A stretch of DNA of 64,000 nucleotides. Origin: CAWARU01 sp963784575 (lineage in GTDB: Bacteria > Pseudomonadota > Gammaproteobacteria > UBA6186 > Azoamicaceae). The notes under the pieces are model-generated. The model was not told the DNA's origin. It did not search any database and saw only the letters and a list, made by a program, of their open reading frames with translations. This document shows, piece after piece, positions 54,018-62,570 of this stretch. The first letter of the stretch is position 1. Each line of letters starts with the position of its first letter. The stretch lies in contig CAWARU010000002.1 in the NCBI GenBank assembly GCA_963784575.1, positions 186,001 to 250,000 of the forward strand, in the 5' to 3' direction. A program made the translations under genes and the position numbers.

Positions 54018-54584
54018 TCATATCTTTCTAGCGACCAAGGCTGCCATGATATAGTTAATTCCGAGGAATAACAGATCAATTCCTACGAACAAACCAATAA
54101 TAAATAATCCAGAAACTGGCCATTCAGCTAATATTAAAATTCCGAGGATCAGTGTAATAATGCCACTGAACAATACCCAACCACTTCTCGGTAAGCCAAA
54201 AGACAGTGAATAGAAAATTCTGAAAACACCTAAGATAATAAATAATATGCCCAAAAATAGGGTTAATGACATAGATCCTAATTTAGGATTTTCTATAAAA
54301 AGTATACCTACAATGGCATATAGGAGACCCATCAAAAATTGTATGAAGAAACTGGCGCCACGACCCCTCCAAAATTGAAAGGAATCAATTATCACCAATA
54401 TACCCGAAAATAACAGCAGAAAGCCTATGAAAATGATTGAAACTAGGGTCGTGAAAGTTGCAAATGCAATGGCCAGTAAACCCAGAATGACCAATGCAAC
54501 ACCCCAGGCTAGAAAAAACCCCCAATTCTTGCCAAAATCCCCCATTATCTCTGGACCAAATCTAAATCGATTGACTTGTTTCAT
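54018..54584 (-). CDS. HdeD-family (DUF308) membrane protein
   Basis: 188 residues, six membrane segments arranged as three helix pairs, each pair with a Gly-rich turn (WGVALVILGLLAIAFA, GLLYAIVGILFIENP, ILFIILGVFRIFYS, ILILAEWPVSG). This is the HdeD/DUF308 pattern of inner-membrane acid-stress-related proteins. The function is poorly known. AAGGGA precedes the ATG. It stands alone between a PAP2 gene and an AT-rich region. Confidence 0.85.
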   Translation of the reverse strand: MKQVNRFRFGPEIMGDFGKNWGFFLAWGVALVILGLLAIAFATFTTLVSIIFIGFLLLFSGILVIIDSFQFWRGRGASFFIQFLMGLLYAIVGILFIENPKLGSMSLTLFLGILFIILGVFRIFYSLSFGLPRSGWVLFSGIITLILGILILAEWPVSGLFIIGLFVGIDLLFLGINYIMAALVARKI

Positions 54585-54830
54585 GGATTGATTCCCTTTG
54601 AATAGTTACAGTGTGATTCCTTTGAGTGAAACTGAATGAAACTGAGCGAAACCTTGAGTGATTCCTTTTGTTAAAGGTCAATACAATTTTAGTATAGCTT
54701 GAATAAAACATTTCGCTATCGATAAAAATATTTGAAATTTGGGGAATTATTTTGAAGAACCTCTATCTAATGCGCTGTAGTAAAAAACCAATTGATCAAT
54801 TGATAATTTTATTAATGTGAGGAGAGTCTT

Positions 54831-54941
54831 ATGAAAAGAGCTAGCTTATTAGTTCTCTTAGCCGTTTTATTGTCTGGTTGTGCAGCTGATATCGGTTTTT
54901 ATGACCCAGCACCTATTAGCTATTACTATGATATTTATTAA
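54831..54941 (+). CDS. Very small lipoprotein
   Basis: 36 codons: MKRASLLVLLAVLLSGCAAD, with lipobox LSGC and Cys17, followed by a short Tyr-rich mature part (SYYYDIY). GAGGAG is 6 nt before the ATG. No family recognised. It is similar in length and signal to the minus-strand peptide at 43769. Confidence 0.65.
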   Translation: MKRASLLVLLAVLLSGCAADIGFYDPAPISYYYDIY

Positions 54942-55032
54942 ATGTTAAAGTCAAATTTAAACTTAGTGCAACCGTTCATGCAGTACCCTTACAAAATCTA
55001 ATCTCGTGTGCCTGAACAGTTACAGTTTTATT

Positions 55033-55070
55033 ATGGGCCTGTTGACATTTCGCAATGTCAACAGGCCCTA
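55033..55070. repeat. MITE-like element, copy C: ends with an 8-bp spacer
   Basis: GGGCCTGTTGACA at 55035-55047 and its exact complement at 55056-55068 enclose only 8 bp. TA follows on the right; the left flank reads AT rather than TA, so one flank may be altered. It is a deletion form of copies A and D and lies just past the end of the charged secreted protein gene. Confidence 0.75.
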
Positions 55071-55077
55071 ATAGTTC

Positions 55078-55536
55078 TTAATAATCGTTGCTCATGCCAC
55101 CACTTTGAGAGCTGCTTTGGCTGCCGGATTGATTCATTTTATTACCCATGCTGCCGTCTGCTTTATCTGATTTCATGCTGCCATCTGTTTTCCCAGCACC
55201 TTGTTTCTCAGATTTCTCATGTTTCTCATGGCGATGCTCTTTGCGTTCTTGACGTTCTTCTTTACGCTCTTCTTTACGCTTCTCGCGATTTTCTTCTCTT
55301 TCTTTTCTACGCTCTTTGCGTTCTTCTTTTCTTTCTTCACGTCTTTTTTCGTGATCTTCGCGCATTTTCTCTTTGTCTTCACGCATTTTTTGTTTTTCAG
55401 AGCCGGCTTGCGCTGGATCGCTGCTTTGGCCGCTCATTGATTGACCACTTTGATCATATGAATTGGCTGCCAGGGCAACTGGGGCAGAAAGAATTAAACT
55501 CGAAGCAAAAGCTCCCACTAAAACATGTTTCAACAT
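55078..55536 (-). CDS. Secreted protein with a long Glu/Arg/Lys single-helix region
   Basis: 152 residues. A signal peptide (cleavage after VALA near residue 23) is followed by a Gln/Ser segment, then about 65 residues made almost entirely of Glu, Arg and Lys (EDHEKRREERKEERKERRKE and on), the composition of a stable single alpha helix. A Ser/Gly/Met-rich C-terminus follows. It has no known family. GGGAG precedes the ATG. Because of its low complexity, database matches would be misleading. Confidence 0.65.
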   Translation of the reverse strand: MLKHVLVGAFASSLILSAPVALAANSYDQSGQSMSGQSSDPAQAGSEKQKMREDKEKMREDHEKRREERKEERKERRKEREENREKRKEERKEERQERKEHRHEKHEKSEKQGAGKTDGSMKSDKADGSMGNKMNQSGSQSSSQSGGMSNDY

Positions 55537-55709
55537 AGGTATTCTCCCTTAAAAATCATAACAATTTTTGATAAAACTATCGATAGTTGAGAGTATATCA
55601 TCATTATTTTTAAGAAAGAAATACTTTTATAGAAAAATGCGAAAAGCGGGGTTTTTATTGTGTTATTAAATTTAATAACTGAAATCGTATCTCATTTAAT
55701 AATAGATTT

Positions 55710-56054
55710 TTATTTTCGTCTATTATTTGAGTTTTCTTCAATTTGCAGATCAGAATTATCAGATATTGAGTTTTTAAGTGACGAGATCCTTTCTTCAATC
55801 CTATTCAATTTAATTTCTCGTTTTTCAGGACAATCCAGAGTTTCTATGGCGGTCAATGCCTGCTTTAAGAATGTCATTTCCCCATAGTGATTAAACAATT
55901 CTTCTTCAGACATGATATCAAGCAATTCAATGAGAGATGATACGTTTTGGAGGATCTTCTTTTTAAATTCTGAATGATTAACACCATCCAAGGCATTAAC
56001 ATCCATGACAGATGATTCACTTGGTTTTTCAGAAAAACTTTTTTCATCATTCAT
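55710..56054 (-). CDS. Small helical protein of unknown function
   Basis: 114 residues, acidic, mostly helical (FLKQALTAIETLD, LNRIEERISSLKNSI), without signal or membrane segment. AAGGGT precedes the ATG. No family recognised. Confidence 0.55.
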   Translation of the reverse strand: MNDEKSFSEKPSESSVMDVNALDGVNHSEFKKKILQNVSSLIELLDIMSEEELFNHYGEMTFLKQALTAIETLDCPEKREIKLNRIEERISSLKNSISDNSDLQIEENSNNRRK

Positions 56055-56198
56055 TGTAATTACCCTTATTATTCATTAAGTTATTTAACTTATATATTTT
56101 AATTATTAATGTTGAAATTATTATGCACTATATAAAAATTTAAAGCAAGAACAACGAGCACAAAAAGCCCAAAGGTTTGCACACTTCTGGCTTGAAAC

Positions 56199-56421
56199 TA
56201 GGGCCTGTTGACAATTGACTCGCGCAATCCATGGCGCTCGCCCGGAGGGCTCCGCTATTCAGCGTTTCCAAAACGGCTATCCTGCCGTTTTGTCGCTAGG
56301 TTGAGCCAGAAATCATTGATTTCTGAGCACCGTAGCGCAGTTTATATTGAAATAAATGAGCAACGGAGCACAAGATATCAATGATTTATGGCCAACATAG
56401 TAGAATTGTCAACAGGCCCTA
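56199..56421. repeat. MITE-like foldback element, copy D (223 bp, longest)
   Basis: TAGGGCCTGTTGACAATT starts at 56199 and the complement ends at 56421, with TA at both ends. Compared with copy A in reverse orientation it is nearly identical over about 128 bp and contains roughly 80 bp more, a GC-richer block (GGCGCTCGCCCGGAGGGCTC and flanks). It has no long reading frame. It ends 15 bp upstream of the MFS start at 56437, so it may have displaced or supplied that gene's promoter. Confidence 0.85.
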
Positions 56422-56436
56422 GAGAGCCGTACTATA

Positions 56437-57624
56437 ATGTTTTCATTAAGAAATAGGGTTATTAAATTGGAATTATCAAAAAAGTCCGCCTTACTATTTA
56501 TCCTCTTGATGGGGCTAACAAGCTTCTTCGCAGACATGACGTATGAAGGAGGCAGAAGCATTGCTGGTCCCGATTTGGCAGAATTAGGGGCAAATGCTGT
56601 CATCGTTGGCTTCGTCGCGGGTCTCGGTGAATTTGTGGGTTTTGCCTTGCGCTTTGTTTCAGGCTATCTAGTCGATCGCAGTAAAAGATATTGGAGTATT
56701 GCAATCTTCGGATATGTGATCAATCTTTTTGCCATTCCGCTCTTGGCGCTCGCAGGACAGTGGCAAACCGCTGCATTTCTGATTGTGCTCGAGAGATTTG
56801 GCAAAGCAATACGGGTGCCTGCGAGAGATGCCATGCTCTCTTACGCTGGAGGAAGATTGGGAGTTGGCTGGACTTATGGGATACATGAGGCACTGGATAA
56901 AGCAGGCGGGATGCTTGGTCCCTTAATTATTGCTTTAGTACTGTATTTACAGGGCGGATATCGTTTTGCTTTTGCGCTGTTAGCAATTCCTGCGCTTTGT
57001 TCCTTCATTACACTTTTTATTGCCCAAAGACTCTATCCAGAACCGCAAAACTTAGAAATAAAACCCCTGAATTTAGAGGCAGAGGGTCTTGATAAACGTT
57101 TCTGGATTTATATTGCTGCGACAGCACTGGTTGCAGCAGGTTATGTGGATTTTCCTCTAATTGCCTATCATTTTGTCACAGCTGCTATTATTCCTAAAGC
57201 TTATGTGCCATTAATTTATGCAATTGCCATGGGCAGCGCAAGCATTGCAGCCCTCACACTTGGCCGCTTATTTCAACATTATGGTATTCAATTATTAATG
57301 GCAGCGACCTTAATTTCTGCATTTTCGGCTATTTTTACCTTTGCAATAGATGGCTATTTCATGGCATTTTTGGGAATGTTCCTGTGGAGTATTGGAATAG
57401 CAGCGCAGGGTGCTCTGATGCGTGCCGTCGTGGCTCATATGACACCCTCTGCAAAACGAGGTTCTGCTTTTGGCCTGTTTAATATGGCTTTTGGACTTGC
57501 CTGGTTTTTGGGGAGCTTTTTAATGGGCATTCTTTATGATGTCCATATTCATTGGTTAATGATATTTTCTGTAGGGGTTCAATTGCTATCATTACCATTG
57601 TTTTGGCTTCTAAGAAAGGTATGA
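56437..57624 (+). CDS. MFS transporter
   Basis: 395 residues, twelve membrane segments. An MFS loop motif follows helix 2 (SGYLVDRSKRYWSIA). The N-terminus starts FSLRNRVIKLELSKK; a later start at helix 1 is possible. The group resembles uncharacterised drug or metabolite exporters of Proteobacteria, and no substrate can be assigned. The ribosome site is weak (GAGAG), and the foldback repeat ends only 15 bp before the ATG. The membrane-protein gene at 57679 follows in the same direction and may be co-transcribed. Confidence 0.85.
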   Translation: MFSLRNRVIKLELSKKSALLFILLMGLTSFFADMTYEGGRSIAGPDLAELGANAVIVGFVAGLGEFVGFALRFVSGYLVDRSKRYWSIAIFGYVINLFAIPLLALAGQWQTAAFLIVLERFGKAIRVPARDAMLSYAGGRLGVGWTYGIHEALDKAGGMLGPLIIALVLYLQGGYRFAFALLAIPALCSFITLFIAQRLYPEPQNLEIKPLNLEAEGLDKRFWIYIAATALVAAGYVDFPLIAYHFVTAAIIPKAYVPLIYAIAMGSASIAALTLGRLFQHYGIQLLMAATLISAFSAIFTFAIDGYFMAFLGMFLWSIGIAAQGALMRAVVAHMTPSAKRGSAFGLFNMAFGLAWFLGSFLMGILYDVHIHWLMIFSVGVQLLSLPLFWLLRKV

Positions 57625-57678
57625 TATGTATATATTCGTGGCTTTCAAGAAGATTTTTATGTTACTATTAAACTTAAT

Positions 57679-58464
57679 ATGAAAATTTACTCAATTATAG
57701 GTCCTGCCTACCGCTGGCTGCTTTTGGCATGGATTTGGACAGCAGCATTGATATCCCCTGCTCTGCTATGCAGCTCAAAATTTGCACCTCATTTTCAACA
57801 TTTTTGTGAAGCTTACGGCTGGATAGGAATCCTAGCAACGCTTTTTGGTCCAGCACTTTTAATGCCGCTTTTTCTTATTTTGATACTCTCAAAGCGATTG
57901 GGCTTATTATTTTATCCGAGAAATGCAACGCTTGTTTTTCTCGCCAACTTGTGTCTGATTTTAGCAGCCTTGCTCTCTGTCATTCTTTTTATTGTACCCA
58001 TCAGTACTTTGGATGTTCCAGCCCTACTCTTTAGTAAAATATCATCCGGTGGTTTACGAATTATCGCAGAGGTTATCTTGAGTGCGCTGTGGTTAACACC
58101 TGCTGGTATGCTCTATTTACTTGCCCTATTTATGATACAATTTGGTTTCCTTCGAGAAACTTTAATTCAAGGCTTTAAACCCATTTTGATCTATATTTTA
58201 AGCGGTGGTCTTACAGCATTTGTGTATTCTGCTTGCACAACAATATTAGGAAATTATTCCTTATTGAGCCTGCCACCCTTTTTTACTCCCCTAGTACAGA
58301 AATTTTCTAGCATGGGTTTTGAAGTCAAATTTTTAAATGCGGCTTTTAATCCCTATGTCGCTCTGATTTTAAATCTTATCGCTCCCATTCCCATGGTCAT
58401 TTTAATTAAAAAATGCATTACTGATAGAATCACAAACTTCACAGTGGACAAGGACAGTGCCTGA
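57679..58464 (+). CDS. Membrane protein of unknown function
   Basis: 261 residues with about six to seven membrane segments and no recognised family. Prominent features are the N-terminal segment (YRWLLLAWIWTAALISPALL) and a Pro/Ile-rich last helix (LNLIAPIPMVILIKKC). It lies 54 bp downstream of the MFS gene on the same strand, which suggests a shared transcript. Confidence 0.65.
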   Translation: MKIYSIIGPAYRWLLLAWIWTAALISPALLCSSKFAPHFQHFCEAYGWIGILATLFGPALLMPLFLILILSKRLGLLFYPRNATLVFLANLCLILAALLSVILFIVPISTLDVPALLFSKISSGGLRIIAEVILSALWLTPAGMLYLLALFMIQFGFLRETLIQGFKPILIYILSGGLTAFVYSACTTILGNYSLLSLPPFFTPLVQKFSSMGFEVKFLNAAFNPYVALILNLIAPIPMVILIKKCITDRITNFTVDKDSA

Positions 58465-58592
58465 GGGCCTAAAGAAAAATAATATTTCGTCGATCACTAC
58501 CATAGTACCTTAATGAAAGGTTCCTTGATGAAAGTTTTGACCTATAATTAATTATTATATTTATTAAATTAATTAGATTTAGGAGAATAATG

Positions 58593-58766
58593 ATGAAAGT
58601 AGCAACGCTGATTTTACTGGCGCTTTGTGTTTCTGGCTGTGCAGTCCGCGATATGTGTGGACGAGAAGTGTGCAGATTTGGACAGCCTTTTGAAAACCCT
58701 TACGAATACCCGCCATTTAAAGGTTACCCCATTTATTCACATGGATACTTTACCCAGGTTCCGTAA
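58593..58766 (+). CDS. Small lipoprotein
   Basis: 57 codons: MKVATLILLALCVSGCAVRD, lipobox VSGC with Cys16, and a mature part of about 42 residues rich in Pro/Tyr/Phe plus two more Cys (DMCGREVC). AGGAG lies 7 nt before ATG 58593; ATG 58590 is adjacent. It ends 16 bp before the convergent outer-membrane efflux gene. No family recognised. Confidence 0.65.
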   Translation: MKVATLILLALCVSGCAVRDMCGREVCRFGQPFENPYEYPPFKGYPIYSHGYFTQVP

Positions 58767-58782
58767 ATTTACCAATCTGATG

Positions 58783-60489
58783 CTATTCTGGGCAAGATGG
58801 CAGCGTAACGGGCGGGCAGCAATCATTTGAAGATCCTCTGAGATCGCAAATATCACTGGTATCCCAACCGCCGCCCAGCGCCATCACCAATCCCACTGCA
58901 GCGATCATGCGGCGTCCTTCGGTATTGATGGCGGATTCGCGCGCGGTATAATAAGTATTCTGCTGTAAAATGACATCCGACATTTGCGCCACGCCAGATT
59001 TATATTGATTCATCACCACATCCAAAGCTTGCTTTTGGTCATTTACTGCTAAATTATAGGCTTCTATCTCCGTTTTAAGTCTTCTTAATGCAACCAAATT
59101 ATCTTCCACATTCTGAAATGCTGACAATACAGTCTGACGATAATTAGCGACACTTTGTTCAAAGGCTGCATAAGCGGCTCGGGTATTCGCTTCGCGCTGC
59201 CCCCCATCTAAAAGCTGTTCTGCAATTTCTGCACCTATGGCCCAAAATCGTGAAGGTCTATTGAATAACGTTCGAATCATATTACTGCTCACGCCCCCAT
59301 CAGCCGTTAAAGTAATTGTCGGAAAGAAAGCAGCAACTTGTACGCCTACATTGGCATTCGCCTGCGCCATGAATCGTTCTGCTTGCGCAATGTCGGGTCG
59401 GCGTTCCAGCAAACAAGAGGGCAATTGCTTAGGAATACGGGGTGGTGGGGTTTTAAGAGGTGTAGTTGCCAAACAAAATTCAGCGGGCGGACGTCCTATC
59501 AATACCGCGATGGCATGTTCATATTGTGCTCTGGTAATGCCATTGTCCACCGCGATTGCATGGGCGTTTTCAAGCTGAGCTCTCGCTTGTAAAATGTCGA
59601 ACTGCTGTACCACTCCTTGTTTGTAACGATTTTCTGCAATAGTTACCAGCTTCTGATACGATGTGATCAACTCTTCCAATAAATTTTGAATTGAATCCAG
59701 CGTTCGGAGTTCAAAATAGGTTTGCGCTAAAGTGGCTTGCAGAGTAAGTCTCGTCAACGCAAATTGCGCAGCGGTAGCATCGGCACTTGCTTCTGCCGCT
59801 TCTACGGTCCGCGTCACCAAACCAAAGAAATCTGGAACCCAAGTTGCAGAGAGAGAAAGCGAATAGTTGTTGAAAATTTTTTGACCGGTACTCGCGCTGG
59901 TATTGTTCAATGCCGTGCCGCCAGTACCATTTGAAATCGAGCTTGGTGAATTGACCCCAGTGGTACCGGTTGGACCCACTGATCCAACACCCGCTGCACC
60001 ATTCGCACTCGTGGTAGAAGAATTTGAAGATTTAGAAGGTTTTTGCCGCGTTTCGGAACCAAAAAATGTCAAAGTGGGCCAATAGGCAGCGCGCGCAACA
60101 TCTACCAATGCAATGGCCTGGCGATAATTTGCCCAAAGGCCGATGAGATTTTGATTATTGGCATTCAATAAAAGTTCTAATTGATCCAGTTCCTTATTGT
60201 GGAAAGCGCGCCACCAAAGCCTGCGATCACAATCATCACAAGGCTCTGCCATTTTAAATCCTTCCGGTGCTGCTATCGATTGCAGAACTTTTCCCTTTAA
60301 GCCTTTTCGTGCTTTTGTAATCATTGCCATTGCACTTCTTTCTTCCTTGCTTTTTGATTGAGCTTCACCTTCTTTATAGACACAAGGTACTTCAACGGGT
60401 GGTGGCACACAATAATCAGGACCGACCGTGCAAGCACAAAGCATTATTAAAGTTAAGACCGTTACCCAGGAAACAATTAATTTATTCAT
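58783..60489 (-). CDS. TolC-like outer-membrane efflux lipoprotein (NodT/OprM type)
   Basis: 568 residues. The signal ends in lipobox LCAC (Cys19), and the first mature residues TVGPDYCVPP match the OprM/NodT family. Two TolC-type repeats of coiled-coil helices follow (residues about 230-330 and 440-530, with QARAQLENAHAIA and ANYRQTVLSAFQNVEDNLV). A Ser/Asn/Gly/Thr-rich insert (about 155-215) is unusual. It is the outer-membrane channel of a tripartite efflux pump, read in the same direction as and just after the RND genes, so it is most likely part of that operon. Confidence 0.88.
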   Translation of the reverse strand: MNKLIVSWVTVLTLIMLCACTVGPDYCVPPPVEVPCVYKEGEAQSKSKEERSAMAMITKARKGLKGKVLQSIAAPEGFKMAEPCDDCDRRLWWRAFHNKELDQLELLLNANNQNLIGLWANYRQAIALVDVARAAYWPTLTFFGSETRQKPSKSSNSSTTSANGAAGVGSVGPTGTTGVNSPSSISNGTGGTALNNTSASTGQKIFNNYSLSLSATWVPDFFGLVTRTVEAAEASADATAAQFALTRLTLQATLAQTYFELRTLDSIQNLLEELITSYQKLVTIAENRYKQGVVQQFDILQARAQLENAHAIAVDNGITRAQYEHAIAVLIGRPPAEFCLATTPLKTPPPRIPKQLPSCLLERRPDIAQAERFMAQANANVGVQVAAFFPTITLTADGGVSSNMIRTLFNRPSRFWAIGAEIAEQLLDGGQREANTRAAYAAFEQSVANYRQTVLSAFQNVEDNLVALRRLKTEIEAYNLAVNDQKQALDVVMNQYKSGVAQMSDVILQQNTYYTARESAINTEGRRMIAAVGLVMALGGGWDTSDICDLRGSSNDCCPPVTLPSCPE

Positions 60490-60511
60490 GGCTCTGTCCT
60501 TTTATGTCCCT

Positions 60512-61816
60512 TTAAGTACCTTTAATAACAAGTTTATGTTTGAATCTAAAAAACCTAGAAACTCTACTATCGGTCCAAATGCGCATGCGCTCCATCCCAA
60601 GATAAATGACAGGTGTGGTAAAGAGGGTCAGCATTTGGCTCACTATTAACCCGCCAATGATGGCAATTCCCAAAGGATGACGCAATTCACTGCCAACACC
60701 GGTACCAAATGCTAGGGGCACTGCAGTGAACAATGCCGCCATAGTGGTCATCATGATGGGACGAAAACGGAGAATTGCTGCTTCCAAAATGGCTTCTTTC
60801 GGGGATTTTGATTCATTACGCTCCAGATGAATGGCAAAATCAATCATCATGATGGCATTCTTTTTTACAATTCCTATCAAAAGAATGATACCAATCAAGG
60901 CAATAATATTGAGATCTGTACCCGTAATGAGCAATGCAAGCAATGCGCCAACACCCGCTGAAGGCAAAGTCGACAGAATGGTTATTGGATGAATCAAGCT
61001 TTCATAAAGAATGCCAAGCACAATATAGACTGCAAATAGCGCAGCCAAGATCAAATAAGGCTCTGTTGCGAGCGATGCTTGGAATGCTTGTGCTGTACCT
61101 TGGAAAGAACCAATGACATTCTGCGGCAAATGCATCTTTGCCACAGTATCTTGTATTTCTGTAACGGCGTCGCCAAGTGAAATGCCTGGTAGAAGATTAA
61201 AGGAAATGGTGGCCGCCGGAAATTGTGATTGATGATTCACAGCAAGCAGCGTGTTGCTGGAATCAAAACTCGCAATAGCAGACAAAGGCACCATATGACC
61301 GGCAGAACTTGGCACATAAATATCGTTTAAAGTTTCAGGATATTGCCAATAGCGAGGCGCAACCTCCATCACCACATAATATTGATTCATTGGCGTATAC
61401 ATGGTAGAGACTTCACGCTGACCAAAGGCATCATACAAGGTTTGATCGATTAGGGATGCGGTGATCCCAAATCGTGCCGCCGTATCATAATCAATCGTCA
61501 CATAGGATTGTAAGCCTCTATCACGTTGATCACTGTTCAGATCTGCGATGCCTTTAATTTTTTTGAGTTTCTCCATCACTCGAGGCGTTACGTCATTTAT
61601 TTTGTCTAAACTGTCTGCGGTTAAGGTATACTGGAATTGCGCATTACTTTGTCTCGCTCCTATGACTAAATCTTGTTGTGATTGCATGAAAATCATAGAG
61701 CCAGGGACTGTTGCAAGTTTGCTTCTCATGCGATTAATGACATCATCTGAGGATACCTTACGATCTGCAAGAGGCTTTAGAGTGATGTAGAATGAACCGG
61801 AATTACCAGCAACCAC
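60512..61816 (-). CDS. RND pump fragment, C-terminal third
   Basis: 434 residues from GTG 61816. It carries the second periplasmic loop, the helices with GIVKKNAIMMIDFAIHLERN and the TPVIYLGMER end. It is the distal part of the split MdtC-like gene; the true start is in the upstream frames. Confidence 0.7.
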   Translation of the reverse strand: MVAGNSGSFYITLKPLADRKVSSDDVINRMRSKLATVPGSMIFMQSQQDLVIGARQSNAQFQYTLTADSLDKINDVTPRVMEKLKKIKGIADLNSDQRDRGLQSYVTIDYDTAARFGITASLIDQTLYDAFGQREVSTMYTPMNQYYVVMEVAPRYWQYPETLNDIYVPSSAGHMVPLSAIASFDSSNTLLAVNHQSQFPAATISFNLLPGISLGDAVTEIQDTVAKMHLPQNVIGSFQGTAQAFQASLATEPYLILAALFAVYIVLGILYESLIHPITILSTLPSAGVGALLALLITGTDLNIIALIGIILLIGIVKKNAIMMIDFAIHLERNESKSPKEAILEAAILRFRPIMMTTMAALFTAVPLAFGTGVGSELRHPLGIAIIGGLIVSQMLTLFTTPVIYLGMERMRIWTDSRVSRFFRFKHKLVIKGT

Positions 61817-62570
61817 ATTGGTCCCAACAATTCCTGACTATGCGTTGTATCGCCGGCTCACTCATAATGATTTCATTATAACGGTGCAATATCCTTTCAA
61901 TTTCCTGGAAAGACATATTTTGTTGCGTTTGAAACTGCCCAACCATTCGGCCGGTATCTTGCTGGGGGAAAAAGCCTTTCGGTATGACGATGTAGAGATA
62001 GACAGTAAAGGCAATGGTTGCAAGTGTTAAAATCAACATAATGGTTTCATGATCAAGTGCCCAATTCAAGCTTTTTCTGTAATGAACTTTAGCGTTTTGA
62101 ATAAATTTTCCATAGAATGTTTTTTGCTCTTTTTTAGGTTTTGGTTTTAAGAACTGTGCACACATCATTGGGGTGATGGTCAAAGAAACTACCAAGGAGA
62201 CGAGGATAGCAACTGAGAGCGTAATACCGAATTCGCGAAACAATCTCCCAACTACCCCACCCATAAATAGGATCGGGATGAATACGGCAATCAAAGAAAG
62301 ACTCATGGAAAGCACTGTAAAACCTACTTCCCAAGATCCTCTGAGCGCTGCTTGCACCGGTTTCATCCCTTCTTCCACATGACGTTCAATGTTCTCAAGC
62401 ACTACAACTGCATCATCGACCACAAAGCCCGTGGCAATTGTCAGCGCCATTAAGGAAAGATTGTCGAGACTAAAGTCGAATAAATACATGATTCCGGAGG
62501 TTCCCAAGTAAAGAGAGCGGTACTGCGACACTCGGAATGAGCGTTGCTCGGACACTGCCAAGGAATACAA
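61803..62570 (-). CDS. RND pump fragment, middle part
   Basis: Middle part of the split pump. The meaningful sequence begins around SGIMYLFDF and includes ATGFVVDDAVVVLENIERH, the family motif with the charged residues of the proton relay, through to SEPAIQRIV. The first residues (MYSLAVSEQRSFRVSQY) and the last (RNCWDQCGCW) are out of frame. Confidence 0.65.
   Translation of the reverse strand: MYSLAVSEQRSFRVSQYRSLYLGTSGIMYLFDFSLDNLSLMALTIATGFVVDDAVVVLENIERHVEEGMKPVQAALRGSWEVGFTVLSMSLSLIAVFIPILFMGGVVGRLFREFGITLSVAILVSLVVSLTITPMMCAQFLKPKPKKEQKTFYGKFIQNAKVHYRKSLNWALDHETIMLILTLATIAFTVYLYIVIPKGFFPQQDTGRMVGQFQTQQNMSFQEIERILHRYNEIIMSEPAIQRIVRNCWDQCGCW

Noticed and set aside
55008..55538. Long plus-strand frames rich in Phe/Leu
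   Set aside because: Antisense shadow of the charged secreted protein.
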